From Treponema sp. (GTDB lineage Bacteria > Spirochaetota > Spirochaetia > Treponematales > Treponemataceae), in the NCBI GenBank assembly GCA_017934745.1, contig JAGBIY010000008.1:1-60158 (forward strand): a DNA stretch of 60,158 nt, in the 5' to 3' direction. The notes under the pieces are model-generated. The model worked only from the letters and a program-made list of their open reading frames with translations, was not told the DNA's origin and ran no database searches. Shown here piece by piece: positions 41,773 to 50,409 of the stretch. The translations under genes and the position numbers were made by a program. Within the stretch, counting starts at the first letter, position 1; every line of letters starts with the position of its first letter.

Positions 41773-42996
41773 ATGGGAAATATGCCTCAGATTCAACAAC
41801 CACAACAGAGACTTCAGTTAAGAGCGGCCAGATTTCCGAAGGGCGCGGAGATTTTAGTCGCCGACGACCCGAAAGCGGAATTCTTCTACATCATACAAAG
41901 CGGATTTGTCCTTGTGAGCATGAACACGGATACGGCAAATGGCGGTGGTGCAAAAAAGGGGCCGGGAGATTTCATAGGCGTCATCTCGTGCATGTCCCAC
42001 AGGAGCCAAGTCGAGAAGGCAATCGCTTTGACGGACGTAATAGCGATTGCCGTTCACAGGACGCAGTACATGGACTTGATCAAGCTCAGCACTCCGACGG
42101 CCCTCAAAATCATCAGGACGTTCTCCAAGACGACGAAAGCGATGAACGAGCTTTTGATGCTCCAGACAACGAACAAGAAGGTCAACGAGAATCAGGCCCT
42201 GATTTACCAAGTGGCGAAGTACTACGACGACGACGGCCAAGAGTACATATCCGCGTTCGCGTTCGACAAATTCGTCAAGCTCAACATACAAAGCCCGGCT
42301 CTCGAATATGCGAAGAGAAGGCTCCTTGAACTCAAGCAGAAGCTCAAGGTGTACCCGAACCCGGAAGAATCTCTCAGGCACTACCCAAGGGGAACGATGA
42401 TTTTCTCCGAATTCCAGACGGGGGCGGAGATGTACGTTATACAGAGCGGTTCAGTGAAGATTTCGAAAGTCCTCAACGGAACGGAAGTCACGCTGGCGGT
42501 CCTCAAGCCGGGACAGATGTTCGGCGAGATGGCCCTCCTCAACAACGATTTGCGCTCGGCTTCGGCCATAACGGTGGAGGACAGCGAGATAAGGGCCATC
42601 AACATGGCGAACTTCCAGAAGATAACGGAATCAAGTCCGGACATGATCACGAACCTCACGAAGACGTTCGCGGAACGCCTTTGGATTATGCAGAGGCAGC
42701 TCATCAACTCAAGGCTGAGGGACGACCCCGTGGCGAAAATGATAGACATACTCGCGCTGCAGCTTGAGAAGATGAACTACACAGAGAACACGAGCGTCGA
42801 ATACCAGACGGAATTCACCCCGAACGACATAGCCACGATGTGCGGCCTGACGAAGAGCGAGCAGAGCAGGTGCATGTTCAACTTCATGAATTTCAGGTTC
42901 ATAGAGACGAAGAAGAACAAGATTTTCGTCTCGGACTGCTCGGAAGTCATAAAGCAGGCGGCTTTCTACAGGAAAAAGCTGCTGAGGAACCAGTAG
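41773..42996 (+). CDS. Double cyclic-nucleotide-binding protein with helix-turn-helix-like C-terminus
   Basis: A 407-residue protein with two cNMP-binding folds: residues about 10-120 (FYIIQSGFVLVSMNTD) and about 195-310 (MYVIQSGSVKISKVLNGTEV, GQMFGEMALLNNDLRSASAI). Only the second keeps the FGEMALL...R-A phosphate-binding pattern, so the first may not bind ligand. The C-terminal 90 residues resemble the Crp/Fnr helix-turn-helix (TPNDIATMCGLTKSEQSRC). It may be a cAMP- or cGMP-responsive regulator. ATG 41782 is an alternative start. Confidence 0.8.
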   Translation: MGNMPQIQQPQQRLQLRAARFPKGAEILVADDPKAEFFYIIQSGFVLVSMNTDTANGGGAKKGPGDFIGVISCMSHRSQVEKAIALTDVIAIAVHRTQYMDLIKLSTPTALKIIRTFSKTTKAMNELLMLQTTNKKVNENQALIYQVAKYYDDDGQEYISAFAFDKFVKLNIQSPALEYAKRRLLELKQKLKVYPNPEESLRHYPRGTMIFSEFQTGAEMYVIQSGSVKISKVLNGTEVTLAVLKPGQMFGEMALLNNDLRSASAITVEDSEIRAINMANFQKITESSPDMITNLTKTFAERLWIMQRQLINSRLRDDPVAKMIDILALQLEKMNYTENTSVEYQTEFTPNDIATMCGLTKSEQSRCMFNFMNFRFIETKKNKIFVSDCSEVIKQAAFYRKKLLRNQ

Positions 42997-43023
42997 CGGA
43001 TTTTTTCAAAGCAGGGAGAACAA

Positions 43024-43566
43024 ATGAGCATACGAAAGATTCTTGGCATTTCAATCGTCCTCCTCGCGGCGCTGCCGATGGCGTTGTCCGCATTGCCGTC
43101 CGGGTACGGGAAGGTCAAGCTTGGGATGGGCGTGGACGAAGTGAAAGAGGCGTTGAAGAAAGACCACCAGTTCGGCTACAGAGGCGACAGGGACGTCTCC
43201 CTCTCTCCGAAAGACCACGAAACGGTCATCGAGACGGATCCAACGACATACGCGTCGTTCTCGTTTTTCGACAGGTGCTGGTTCCAGTTCTCGGACGAGA
43301 AGCTTTCGGTCATAACGCTCAGCATGAACATGGACATGATTGACCACTACGCCATTTTCTCGGAGTTGTGCGAGAAATACGGGAACCCGGTCGAGATTTC
43401 ACCGAAGAAGTCCGTGTGGAAATCCGACACTGTGACGCTTTCGCTTGAAAAGCCGCTCATCATAAAATATGTGGACGCTAAAGTCTTCAAGGACAAGCAG
43501 GACGCTTCCAAAGTGGAGAAGACGACTTCGGAAAAAGCGAAGGACGAATTCCTGAAGGGGCTTTGA
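43024..43566 (+). CDS. Exported hypothetical protein, 180 residues
   Basis: A signal peptide (MSIRKILGISIVLLAALPMALS) ends with ALPSG, followed by a small soluble domain (GKVKLGMGVDEVKEALKKDH, WFQFSDEKLSVITLSMN) of the plan seen in small periplasmic SmpA/BamE-like proteins, though I do not assign it. GGGAG precedes ATG 43024. It leads an envelope operon; its stop codon overlaps the next start as TGATG. Confidence 0.8.
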   Translation: MSIRKILGISIVLLAALPMALSALPSGYGKVKLGMGVDEVKEALKKDHQFGYRGDRDVSLSPKDHETVIETDPTTYASFSFFDRCWFQFSDEKLSVITLSMNMDMIDHYAIFSELCEKYGNPVEISPKKSVWKSDTVTLSLEKPLIIKYVDAKVFKDKQDASKVEKTTSEKAKDEFLKGL

Positions 43567-44042
43567 TGAAATTTTCCAGACTCGCGCTTGCATTTCTTCT
43601 ATTCTCATCATTTGCCGCGTTCTCGTGCGCCTCTAAGAAGCTTCCGTCAAAGGACTTCCAAATAGTCAAGGGCGATGGCGGAAAAGTGGCGGTCAACGCG
43701 GAAATAGCTGACACATACGAAACACGCCAGAGGGGATTCATGGAAAGGGAGTCGATTCCAGACGGAACGGGAATGCTCTTCGTCTTCGAAAGCGACAGAA
43801 TCTTGAGTTTTTGGATGAAGAACACCCCCACCCCCCTCTCAATCGCATACATAGACTCGGAAGGGAAAATAAGGGACATATTCGACATGAAACCGTACAG
43901 CCTTTCAGAGATTGTCAGCACAGTGAGCGTCCGGTACGCGCTCGAAGTTCCGCAGGGCTGGTTCGAGAGGACCGGAGTGAAAGTCGGAGACACGGTTCTT
44001 GGAGTGAAGGACGAGACGGCGAAAGGTGAAATCAGGCGATGA
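43566..44042 (+). CDS. DUF192 lipoprotein
   Basis: A 158-residue lipoprotein: signal peptide with lipobox FSC near residue 20, then a DUF192 domain with RQRGFMERESIPDGTGMLF, LSFWMKNTPTPLSIAYID, and ALEVPQGWFERTGVKVGD. The function of the family is not established. Its ATG overlaps the preceding stop, and its own stop overlaps the next ATG by 4 nt, so three genes are translationally coupled. Confidence 0.87.
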   Translation: MKFSRLALAFLLFSSFAAFSCASKKLPSKDFQIVKGDGGKVAVNAEIADTYETRQRGFMERESIPDGTGMLFVFESDRILSFWMKNTPTPLSIAYIDSEGKIRDIFDMKPYSLSEIVSTVSVRYALEVPQGWFERTGVKVGDTVLGVKDETAKGEIRR

Positions 44043-44413
44043 AGAGAAGCGTTTTCGGAAACAAGAGATACATCGCGGCGGCGTTAATCGTGCTTCTTCC
44101 GATTCTGCTTGGGGCATTCGCGTTCGCAAAGCAGGACACGGCGGAGACTGGACGGGACAAAACCGGGAAAATCGAGTCCGCGGAGCCTGAGGAGACATCC
44201 CTCATCGAGAACGGAACCAGGATTCAACTGAGGACGGAGAAGCCCGGCGAAAAAGTGTTCATCAACAACAACTACCAGGGAAAGACTCCGCTGACCATCA
44301 AAAACCTTGTTCCGGGAACATACAGGCTCAGAATCGGCGAAGAAGAATTCGAGATAGAAGTCAAGAGCAACCACTTCGACAGATATTTTTTTTTGAGCGG
44401 TAAAAATCTATAA
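44039..44413 (+). CDS. PEGA-domain membrane-anchored protein
   Basis: A 124-residue protein: one N-terminal membrane segment (YIAAALIVLLPILLGAFAFA), an acidic linker, then a PEGA-type beta domain (KPGEKVFINNNYQGKTPLTI, VPGTYRLRIGEEEFEIEV). PEGA domains are found on surface-layer and envelope proteins. ATGA overlap couples it to the DUF192 gene. The -10 box of htrA lies just before its stop codon. Confidence 0.82.
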   Translation: MKRSVFGNKRYIAAALIVLLPILLGAFAFAKQDTAETGRDKTGKIESAEPEETSLIENGTRIQLRTEKPGEKVFINNNYQGKTPLTIKNLVPGTYRLRIGEEEFEIEVKSNHFDRYFFLSGKNL

Positions 44414-44414
44414 T
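44409..44414 (+). promoter_or_regulatory. -10 box of the HtrA-type protease gene
   Basis: TATAAT lies 7 nt before ATG 44422 and overlaps the PEGA stop codon. There is no ribosome site. The -35 region is poor, so read-through from upstream is also possible. Confidence 0.45.
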
Positions 44415-44421
44415 TCAACAC

Positions 44422-45744
44422 ATGAAACTCTATTCTAAAATCGAAATGATAAGAAACACCCTGATTGGAATGGCGGTCGGGGGATTGGTCGTCGGAATCG
44501 CACTTGGGGCGCGCGGCGTCATGTCAAAAAGCGCAACCGAAGAAAACGCCGGAGAAGCGGCGGAGATTGCGGACGGAGAAGCGGCGGAAGCCGTCCAGAC
44601 GGAAGCGGAAGAAAAATCCGAGAAAGCCGCAGAATCCACAAGCGAAGAAAAGATAGCGGAACTTTCTGAAAAATACGACGCGCTGCTCTCAAGGGTGACG
44701 ACAATCGCCAATTCGGAGGCGAACTACACGATAGACGAGCAGCAGAACATTGCCGTGTACGAGAAGTGCAACGAGGCCGTGGTGAACATAACGACGCAGG
44801 AGATGGCCTACAACTGGTTCCTTGAGCCTGTCATACAGGACGGAGGTTCCGGCTCCGGCTCCATCATAGACAAGAGGGGATACGTCGTCACGAACGTGCA
44901 CGTAATCTCGTCGGCCTCCAAAATCAACATCTCGCTCGCCGACGGCTCCACATACGAAGGCCACGTCGTCGGAAAGGACACGGAATCGGACATCGCGGTG
45001 CTGAAATTCGATCCGGGCGACAAAATATTGAAGACAATCGCGTTCGGAAACAGCGACAACCTCAAGGTCGGGCAGAAAGTCATAGCCATCGGAAACCCGT
45101 TCGCCCTTGAGAGGACGATGACGACGGGAATCATATCGGGACTCGGCCGGCCGATACAGGAAAGCGCGAACGTGATAATCAGGAACATGATTCAGACGGA
45201 CGCGGCAATCAACCCCGGAAACTCAGGCGGCCCGCTACTGGACTCCAACGGGCGCATGATTGGCATAAACACGATGATAATCTCGAATTCGGGAAGCTCG
45301 GCAGGATTGGGCTTCGCGGTCCCTGTGTCCACGGCTCAGAGGGTCGTGAAGGATTTGATACAGAACGGCAAGGTCACACGCGGAAGGCTCGGAATCAAGG
45401 CGGTGCAGATGTCTTCCGACATAGCGAAGTACGTCAACTCGCAGCGGGGGCAGGCGGCGGGCCTTTCAAGGGTCGGAATCAACTACGGAATCCTCGTCAG
45501 CGAAGTGGACGACGGAAGCTCAGCCGCCAAATCCGGCATCAAAGGAGGTTCCGTGCCGGTCAGATACAACATCAGGCAGTCGTTCAACCTCGGCGGGGAC
45601 ATAATCGTGGGAATCGACAACATATCGGTCGCGAGCTACGCCGACTATCTTTCCGCGCTGGAGGCGAAGAGGCCGGGCGACAGCGTGACAGTCACCGTCT
45701 ACAGGGACGGCGCGACCGAAAAGATAAGGACGAAACTCGACTAG
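44422..45744 (+). CDS. HtrA/DegP-type serine protease with one PDZ domain
   Basis: A 440-residue periplasmic quality-control protease. One N-terminal membrane segment (NTLIGMAVGGLVVGIALGA) is followed by an acidic coiled linker. The trypsin-like domain has the triad His in YVVTNVHVI, Asp in ESDIAVLKF and Ser in NPGNSGGPLL. A PDZ domain follows (GILVSEVDDGSSAAKSGIKG, GGDIIVGIDN). The linker is long and Glu/Ala-rich. It is co-directional with, and close behind, the PEGA gene; the lipase gene starts 9 nt after its stop. Confidence 0.93.
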   Translation: MKLYSKIEMIRNTLIGMAVGGLVVGIALGARGVMSKSATEENAGEAAEIADGEAAEAVQTEAEEKSEKAAESTSEEKIAELSEKYDALLSRVTTIANSEANYTIDEQQNIAVYEKCNEAVVNITTQEMAYNWFLEPVIQDGGSGSGSIIDKRGYVVTNVHVISSASKINISLADGSTYEGHVVGKDTESDIAVLKFDPGDKILKTIAFGNSDNLKVGQKVIAIGNPFALERTMTTGIISGLGRPIQESANVIIRNMIQTDAAINPGNSGGPLLDSNGRMIGINTMIISNSGSSAGLGFAVPVSTAQRVVKDLIQNGKVTRGRLGIKAVQMSSDIAKYVNSQRGQAAGLSRVGINYGILVSEVDDGSSAAKSGIKGGSVPVRYNIRQSFNLGGDIIVGIDNISVASYADYLSALEAKRPGDSVTVTVYRDGATEKIRTKLD

Positions 45745-45753
45745 CGGTTCAGG

Positions 45754-47796
45754 ATGGACATGAAAGGATTTTTTGCACTGGCGTTTTTATTTGCGGCATC
45801 GCATTTTTTTTGTGAAAAGAAGGCTTTTCCGGTAGTCGGCTTGGTGACGGCGAACAACGAGCCGGTCGAATTCGAAATCGACTGGGACGAAAAGTGGTTC
45901 GGGCGCGCGCCCTCCTCCGAATACGACCACGACATAGCGAGGATATCCGCGCTCTTGGCGAGCAACGCGTACTCCAAGGTCAAGGAGGCGCAGAAAAGCG
46001 GCTCAATCGAAAAAAATCCTCTCAGGAACACATACGCTCTTCTGGGAGTGAGAGACGAGGACATCTTCTACGACTACGACATAGACTACGAGAACCCCGT
46101 TTTCGGGCACGACCAGGCGGCGTACAGCTTCGCCTCGAAGACAATCGACAGCTTCCTCGGCAAAAAGACGCTCGTCTTCATAACGGTGCGCGGCACGACA
46201 TTCACGTTCGAGGAGTGGAATTCCAACGTGAACATAGCCGACACGAAAAAGGACTATGATTTCCACCACGAGGGATTCATGAAGTGCGCGGTGAAAATCA
46301 TGGCCTCGTTCGAGCACTACCTTCTCCAAAAGAGAATCGACCCGAAAGACGCGTTCTTGCTGCTTTCAGGGCATTCCAGGGGAGCGTCCGTCATCAACCT
46401 GATTTCCGAGCAGATTGCGAACAACGACATTTTCGACAAAAGCAGAGTCTACTCGTTTCCAATCGGCTGTCCGAAAGTCATCAACGACATCGAAAACAAA
46501 GTCGACACGAAAAGCGGGAAATACTCGTTCGTCTGGAACATCAGCAACGAGGAGGATTTGGTTCCGTCAATGCCGCCGGCGTTCAAGACATGGAACTACA
46601 AGCGGTACGGAAACGACCTTGTGATTCCGTGCAGGTGGAACACGGAGAAATACGAGGAAGAGTACGTCCCCGTCTTCAACAAGAATTATTCTAAGATAAT
46701 GGGCAGGACGCTCAACCCGTTCAGGACGGGGAGCTACCTGCCGTCGCAGATTGTGCGCGAGATATGTGAGCTGTGCCCGGACACGGACAAGTTCTACAAC
46801 ATGCTCTTCAAGCCGAGGAAAAGGACGGAGGGCGTGATGGAGCGGATTCTCTACCACGCGGACGAGGAGATGGGCGACGTGACGAAATTCGGCGGGCTTC
46901 CGCAGAAAATCGGCGACCTCGACAAGGAAACTCTGGAAAAAGCGATGTTCCTATTCATAGACATGCACACGCCGGAAGCGTACCTTTCGTGGATGCTGTC
47001 GTTCGACGCGGACAGGCTCTACAAGGACCTCGAAAGCAGCGTCATCGCGCTCAAGGGAAGCGTCTCGGCCGCAGTTTTCGACGGAGAGGGGAACCTGCTC
47101 TTGAAGGTGGACGAAGGCAAGGTGCGCATGAAGACGAGGAAAGACCCTGTCGGAGCGTTCAACACGGCGACGCACACATACATCGGTCTCCCCGCCACGG
47201 AGAATTTCACGGTCGTGCTGCAGAAGGAAAGCCTCTTTCCGACACCGGTGGAAGTGGGCGTGGAACGCTACAGCGGCACGGGCGTGTTCGAAAGAGTCGT
47301 CACCACGGAGAAATTCAAGCTGCGGAACGGAAGCTCGCTCAAATTCACGGCGGGGAAAAAGTCGATAGAGATTGAGGACGGCGGAAAAATCGGCTGCGAA
47401 AAGACCGAGGAGATTGATGAACTCAAGCGCGCGGACGACCTCTACTTCTCCCCTGAACTGAACATCGCGCTGGACAAGGAAGTGCAGATTGGCTTCCACA
47501 TGGGACTCCGCGCGATATACGGAACGTTTCTCTTCACTCTGGACGACAAAAGCGAATTCATGGAAGACGACGTGGAATTCTCGCTCGGAATCGGAAGCAT
47601 GGCGAACATTTTCGGAAGGATATACATCGACCCGGAGATTTTCTGGAACATAAAGGCCGCCTCCCCGACGGCGAGGCTCGCCCTCTCCTACCAGCCGAGG
47701 AAACGGGCGCGGTTCTTCATGGCGGGGAATTTCGACATGGACTTCGGAGACGGATTCAGCGTGGACCCTTCAATACAGTTCGGAATAAAATTCTGA
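45754..47796 (+). CDS. Lipase (class 3-like) with possible C-terminal outer-membrane barrel
   Basis: A 680-residue exported protein. The leader MKGFFALAFLFAASHFFC could be a signal peptide. An alpha/beta-hydrolase of the lipase-3 type covers about residues 60-290: oxyanion strand LVFITVRGTTFTFEEWNSN, nucleophile in LLLSGHSRGASVIN and Asp in NEEDLVPSMPPAF. A middle region is beta-rich. The last 115 residues alternate like amphipathic strands (VQIGFHMGLRAIYGTFLFTL, ARFFMAGNFDMDFGDGFS) and end in Phe, as outer-membrane barrels do. A start at 45760 is equally possible. Confidence 0.75.
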   Translation: MDMKGFFALAFLFAASHFFCEKKAFPVVGLVTANNEPVEFEIDWDEKWFGRAPSSEYDHDIARISALLASNAYSKVKEAQKSGSIEKNPLRNTYALLGVRDEDIFYDYDIDYENPVFGHDQAAYSFASKTIDSFLGKKTLVFITVRGTTFTFEEWNSNVNIADTKKDYDFHHEGFMKCAVKIMASFEHYLLQKRIDPKDAFLLLSGHSRGASVINLISEQIANNDIFDKSRVYSFPIGCPKVINDIENKVDTKSGKYSFVWNISNEEDLVPSMPPAFKTWNYKRYGNDLVIPCRWNTEKYEEEYVPVFNKNYSKIMGRTLNPFRTGSYLPSQIVREICELCPDTDKFYNMLFKPRKRTEGVMERILYHADEEMGDVTKFGGLPQKIGDLDKETLEKAMFLFIDMHTPEAYLSWMLSFDADRLYKDLESSVIALKGSVSAAVFDGEGNLLLKVDEGKVRMKTRKDPVGAFNTATHTYIGLPATENFTVVLQKESLFPTPVEVGVERYSGTGVFERVVTTEKFKLRNGSSLKFTAGKKSIEIEDGGKIGCEKTEEIDELKRADDLYFSPELNIALDKEVQIGFHMGLRAIYGTFLFTLDDKSEFMEDDVEFSLGIGSMANIFGRIYIDPEIFWNIKAASPTARLALSYQPRKRARFFMAGNFDMDFGDGFSVDPSIQFGIKF

Positions 47797-47834
47797 CGGA
47801 GAAAGTCGCAGGCGCAGAACGAAGAACAATAAAA

Positions 47835-49061
47835 ATGGAAGAATCGAATCAATCGGAAACAAAAGAAATCACGGTGCTCTGCAAAGTGCTCGACAACTTC
47901 GGAGACATCGGGGTCGTGTACAGGCTCTGCCGCTCGCTCATGGACATCGACGGCACGCTCAGGCTGAACCTCGTCGTGAGCGGCCTTGGAACATTCAAGA
48001 GGATGGCGGACGGAATAGACCCGGATTTGCCCTTTCAGACCTACCGAGGCTGGAGAATCTTCGACTGGGACGACGGAAAAACTTGCGGCAATTATTTCTC
48101 GGAAAATCCGCCAAGCGTGATTTTGCAGACTTTCCAGTGCGGACTTCCAGACTGGCTCGACGACATCATCTACGGAGAGGAATTTTCGAACGCGGGAAAC
48201 TTTTGCAGAATCGTGAACATAGAATACCTCACGGCGGAAAAATGGGCGGACGACTTCCATCTTTTGGAAGGGGCGACAAGAAGCGCGAACGTCAAAAAAC
48301 ACTTTTTCATGCCGGGATTCACAAAAAAAACGGGAGGACTCATCCTTGACAAGAATTTCACGGAATGCCTCTCGGACGAAAATTACAGGAAAAGCAGAAC
48401 CGCATCCTTGGCGAAAGAGATTCAGTTTTCCGAAAGCGACTTCAACATCCTCGTCTTCTCCTATCCGAACGACTTCACTTTCTTCTTCGATGCGGTCGAA
48501 CGATTCTCCGAAAAATCCGCAAGGAAAATCCGCGTATATGTGGCTCCAGGCGCGGGCGAGGAATCATTCAAGAAAACGGAATCCGAATATGGAAAGAAGA
48601 ATTTCTCCGTCGTCCACCTTCCGTACCTGAGCCAGGAAGTTTGGGACGCATTCCTGTGCTCAATGGACTTTCTTTTCATCCGCGGCGAGGACTCGTTCGC
48701 GCGGGCGGCTCTTTCGGGAATCCCGTTTTTGTGGAACATCTACCAGCAGGACGAAGAATTCCACCTCGTGAAGCTCAAGGCGTTCCTCGACATTCTCGGA
48801 TGCGGAAAAATCAACGAGCTGTCATGGCTCTACAACAGGAATTTCGGACTCGAATGCGGCCCGGAGGCGACTGACGCGTGGGGAAAAATCTCAGAATGCG
48901 AAAACGGAAAAGACGCGCAGAAGAAAATGGCGGAACTTTTGAGGGAAATTCTCTTCAATTTGGATGAAATTAAACCGTCATTCCAGAAGCTTGCGGAACG
49001 GACACTGGCTTTGGGAAACCTTTCGGAAAAACTGCTGGAGTTTTTGCCATTGAAAAATTAG
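47835..49061 (+). CDS. earP: EF-P arginine rhamnosyltransferase EarP
   Basis: A 408-residue GT-B glycosyltransferase (former DUF2331) that moves rhamnose from dTDP-rhamnose to an arginine of EF-P. The N-terminal VLDNFGDIGVVYRLCRSL holds the two catalytic aspartates (Asp20 and Asp24), equivalent to D13 and D17 of the Pseudomonas enzyme. FIRGEDSFARAALSGIPFLW carries the nucleotide-binding Glu region. It is directly followed by efp, whose promoter lies over the end of earP. dTDP-rhamnose synthesis genes are not in the window. Confidence 0.92.
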   Translation: MEESNQSETKEITVLCKVLDNFGDIGVVYRLCRSLMDIDGTLRLNLVVSGLGTFKRMADGIDPDLPFQTYRGWRIFDWDDGKTCGNYFSENPPSVILQTFQCGLPDWLDDIIYGEEFSNAGNFCRIVNIEYLTAEKWADDFHLLEGATRSANVKKHFFMPGFTKKTGGLILDKNFTECLSDENYRKSRTASLAKEIQFSESDFNILVFSYPNDFTFFFDAVERFSEKSARKIRVYVAPGAGEESFKKTESEYGKKNFSVVHLPYLSQEVWDAFLCSMDFLFIRGEDSFARAALSGIPFLWNIYQQDEEFHLVKLKAFLDILGCGKINELSWLYNRNFGLECGPEATDAWGKISECENGKDAQKKMAELLREILFNLDEIKPSFQKLAERTLALGNLSEKLLEFLPLKN

Positions 49062-49078
49062 CAAGTTTTAAATACAAT
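49050..49078 (+). promoter_or_regulatory. efp promoter
   Basis: TTGAAA (49050-49055), a 17-nt spacer and TACAAT (49073-49078). It overlaps the earP stop codon. A ribosome site AAAAGGAA precedes the efp ATG. Confidence 0.65.
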
Positions 49079-49110
49079 TTATCAAATATCTTTTATAAAA
49101 GGAAATCATC

Positions 49111-49701
49111 ATGGGTAATAAGATTGCTACAAATGAAATCAAAGTCGGCACTGCCTTCATGTGCGGAAGCGAGCCACTCATCGTTCAGAAGAAACTTGGC
49201 CAGAAAGGTGGACGCCAGGGCATCACAGTCAATCTCCGCGTAAAGAATATTGTAACTGGTTCAACAAAAGACCTCGGCGTTGACGCTGGCGATAAATTCG
49301 ACGAAATCGAACTTGAGAAGAAGGCCGTGAAGCTCTCATACGTCGACGGAGAGGACTACCACTTCATGGACGAGAACTACGAGGATGTCGTCCTCACAAA
49401 AGAGGATTTGGGCGACAACGCAGGCTACCTCAAGCCGTCAGAGGCAGAGGGCGACGACGACGACTACTCTCTCGAAGTCACATACTACGAGGGAAAAGCG
49501 GTCGGTGTAGACCTTCCAATCAAAATCACACGCAAAATCACTTACTGCGAGCCTGGAATCAAGGGCGACACTTCTGGAAAGTCGTCGAAGCCTGCCACAT
49601 TGGACACAGGAATCGAAGTGATGGTTCCGCTGTTCTGCAACACTGAGGACAGAATCGTAATCGACACACGCGACGGCTCATTCGTGGAGCGCGCGAAGTA
49701 A
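49111..49701 (+). CDS. efp: Translation elongation factor P
   Basis: A 196-residue EF-P, which relieves ribosome stalling at polyproline stretches. Three beta domains are recognisable, and the C-terminal signature EPGIKGDTSGKSSKPATLDTG is intact. The loop that reaches the peptidyl-transferase centre reads QKGGRQGITV, with Arg35 at the tip instead of the usual Lys. Arginine there is the substrate of EarP, encoded just upstream, so the factor is very likely rhamnosylated. It has its own promoter and terminator. Confidence 0.96.
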   Translation: MGNKIATNEIKVGTAFMCGSEPLIVQKKLGQKGGRQGITVNLRVKNIVTGSTKDLGVDAGDKFDEIELEKKAVKLSYVDGEDYHFMDENYEDVVLTKEDLGDNAGYLKPSEAEGDDDDYSLEVTYYEGKAVGVDLPIKITRKITYCEPGIKGDTSGKSSKPATLDTGIEVMVPLFCNTEDRIVIDTRDGSFVERAK

Positions 49702-49730
49702 TCAAAACAAGCGGTTCCGCATGAATGGAA

Positions 49731-49788
49731 AAAGGCTTGGGTCAAGACGAAGAGGCGACTCTCCGAAAGAACCCAAGCCTTTTTTTGC
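49731..49788 (+). terminator. efp terminator
   Basis: The stem AGGCTTGGGT (49733-49742) pairs with ACCCAAGCCT (49771-49780), followed by TTTTTTG. Confidence 0.85.
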
Positions 49789-49802
49789 CGAAAAAAACAC
49801 GT

Positions 49803-50195
49803 TCAGAAGCCGGACACGACTTTGGCAACAATTTTTGCGACGAGGACAATCAGCCTCAAATAAATGAACGTAAGCCCCACCCCGCCGGCGATTCCGGTCA
49901 ACAACCGCCGGACGTTCGTGGACTCAAGGATTCCGAGGCGCTGGATTCCCCAGTCAACCGCCATCGGAAGGAGCAGGCAGACGGACAGCAAAAGCGGCGG
50001 ATGGACAAGGAAGAACAGGGCCGTCCCCACGAAATCCCCGACAATCACGCCGAAGCACCTGGCGCAGACGAACATCTGCCAGCCCTTCACGAAAAAGCTG
50101 CGCTTGGGCATCTGGTGGCAGCCGAGCCTTCTGCCGAATTCCATCGACTTCTGCCAGCGTATGAAGGATTTTTCCTCCGGCTTTACGCCTTCCAT
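49803..50195 (-). CDS. DUF2085 membrane protein
   Basis: A 130-residue membrane protein. RLGCHQMPKRSFFVKGWQMFVCARCFGVIVG is the DUF2085 core, with one CH and one CxxC-like element that may bind metal. Then come two or three hydrophobic helices and DWGIQRLG, ESTNVRRLLTG. Function unknown. ATG 50195 overlaps the end of the zinc-ribbon gene by 13 nt and uses GGAAAC as a weak ribosome site; the frame is open further upstream but overlaps the zinc-ribbon gene in another frame. Confidence 0.8.
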   Translation of the reverse strand: MEGVKPEEKSFIRWQKSMEFGRRLGCHQMPKRSFFVKGWQMFVCARCFGVIVGDFVGTALFFLVHPPLLLSVCLLLPMAVDWGIQRLGILESTNVRRLLTGIAGGVGLTFIYLRLIVLVAKIVAKVVSGF

Positions 50196-50392
50196 TTGTT
50201 TCCGCACGAGGAGCAGACCCAATAGTTCGTGTTCTCTGTCTTTCTGCCTTCGCCGCAAAGTCCGCAGAGCAAGCCGATTGGACCGAGAAGAACGGCTCCG
50301 CAGCAGCCTTTCCCCGCTGAAAAATCCTTTCCGGTCGTGGAAACCTCGTTTATTATGTTGCAATTCTCAGAATCACATTTTGGACACTTCAT
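50183..50392 (-). CDS. Small zinc-ribbon protein
   Basis: A 69-residue protein with two Cys pairs, MKCPKCDSENC at the N-terminus and CSSCGNKWKA at the C-terminus, which would form one zinc ribbon. Between them is a hydrophobic Gly/Cys-rich hairpin (GCCGAVLLGPIGLLCGLCG) that could insert into the membrane. It overlaps and precedes the DUF2085 gene and follows the thioesterase gene by 17 nt, so the three are probably one operon. Confidence 0.75.
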   Translation of the reverse strand: MKCPKCDSENCNIINEVSTTGKDFSAGKGCCGAVLLGPIGLLCGLCGEGRKTENTNYWVCSSCGNKWKA

Positions 50393-50409
50393 TTCATTCC
50401 TCCAAAAAA

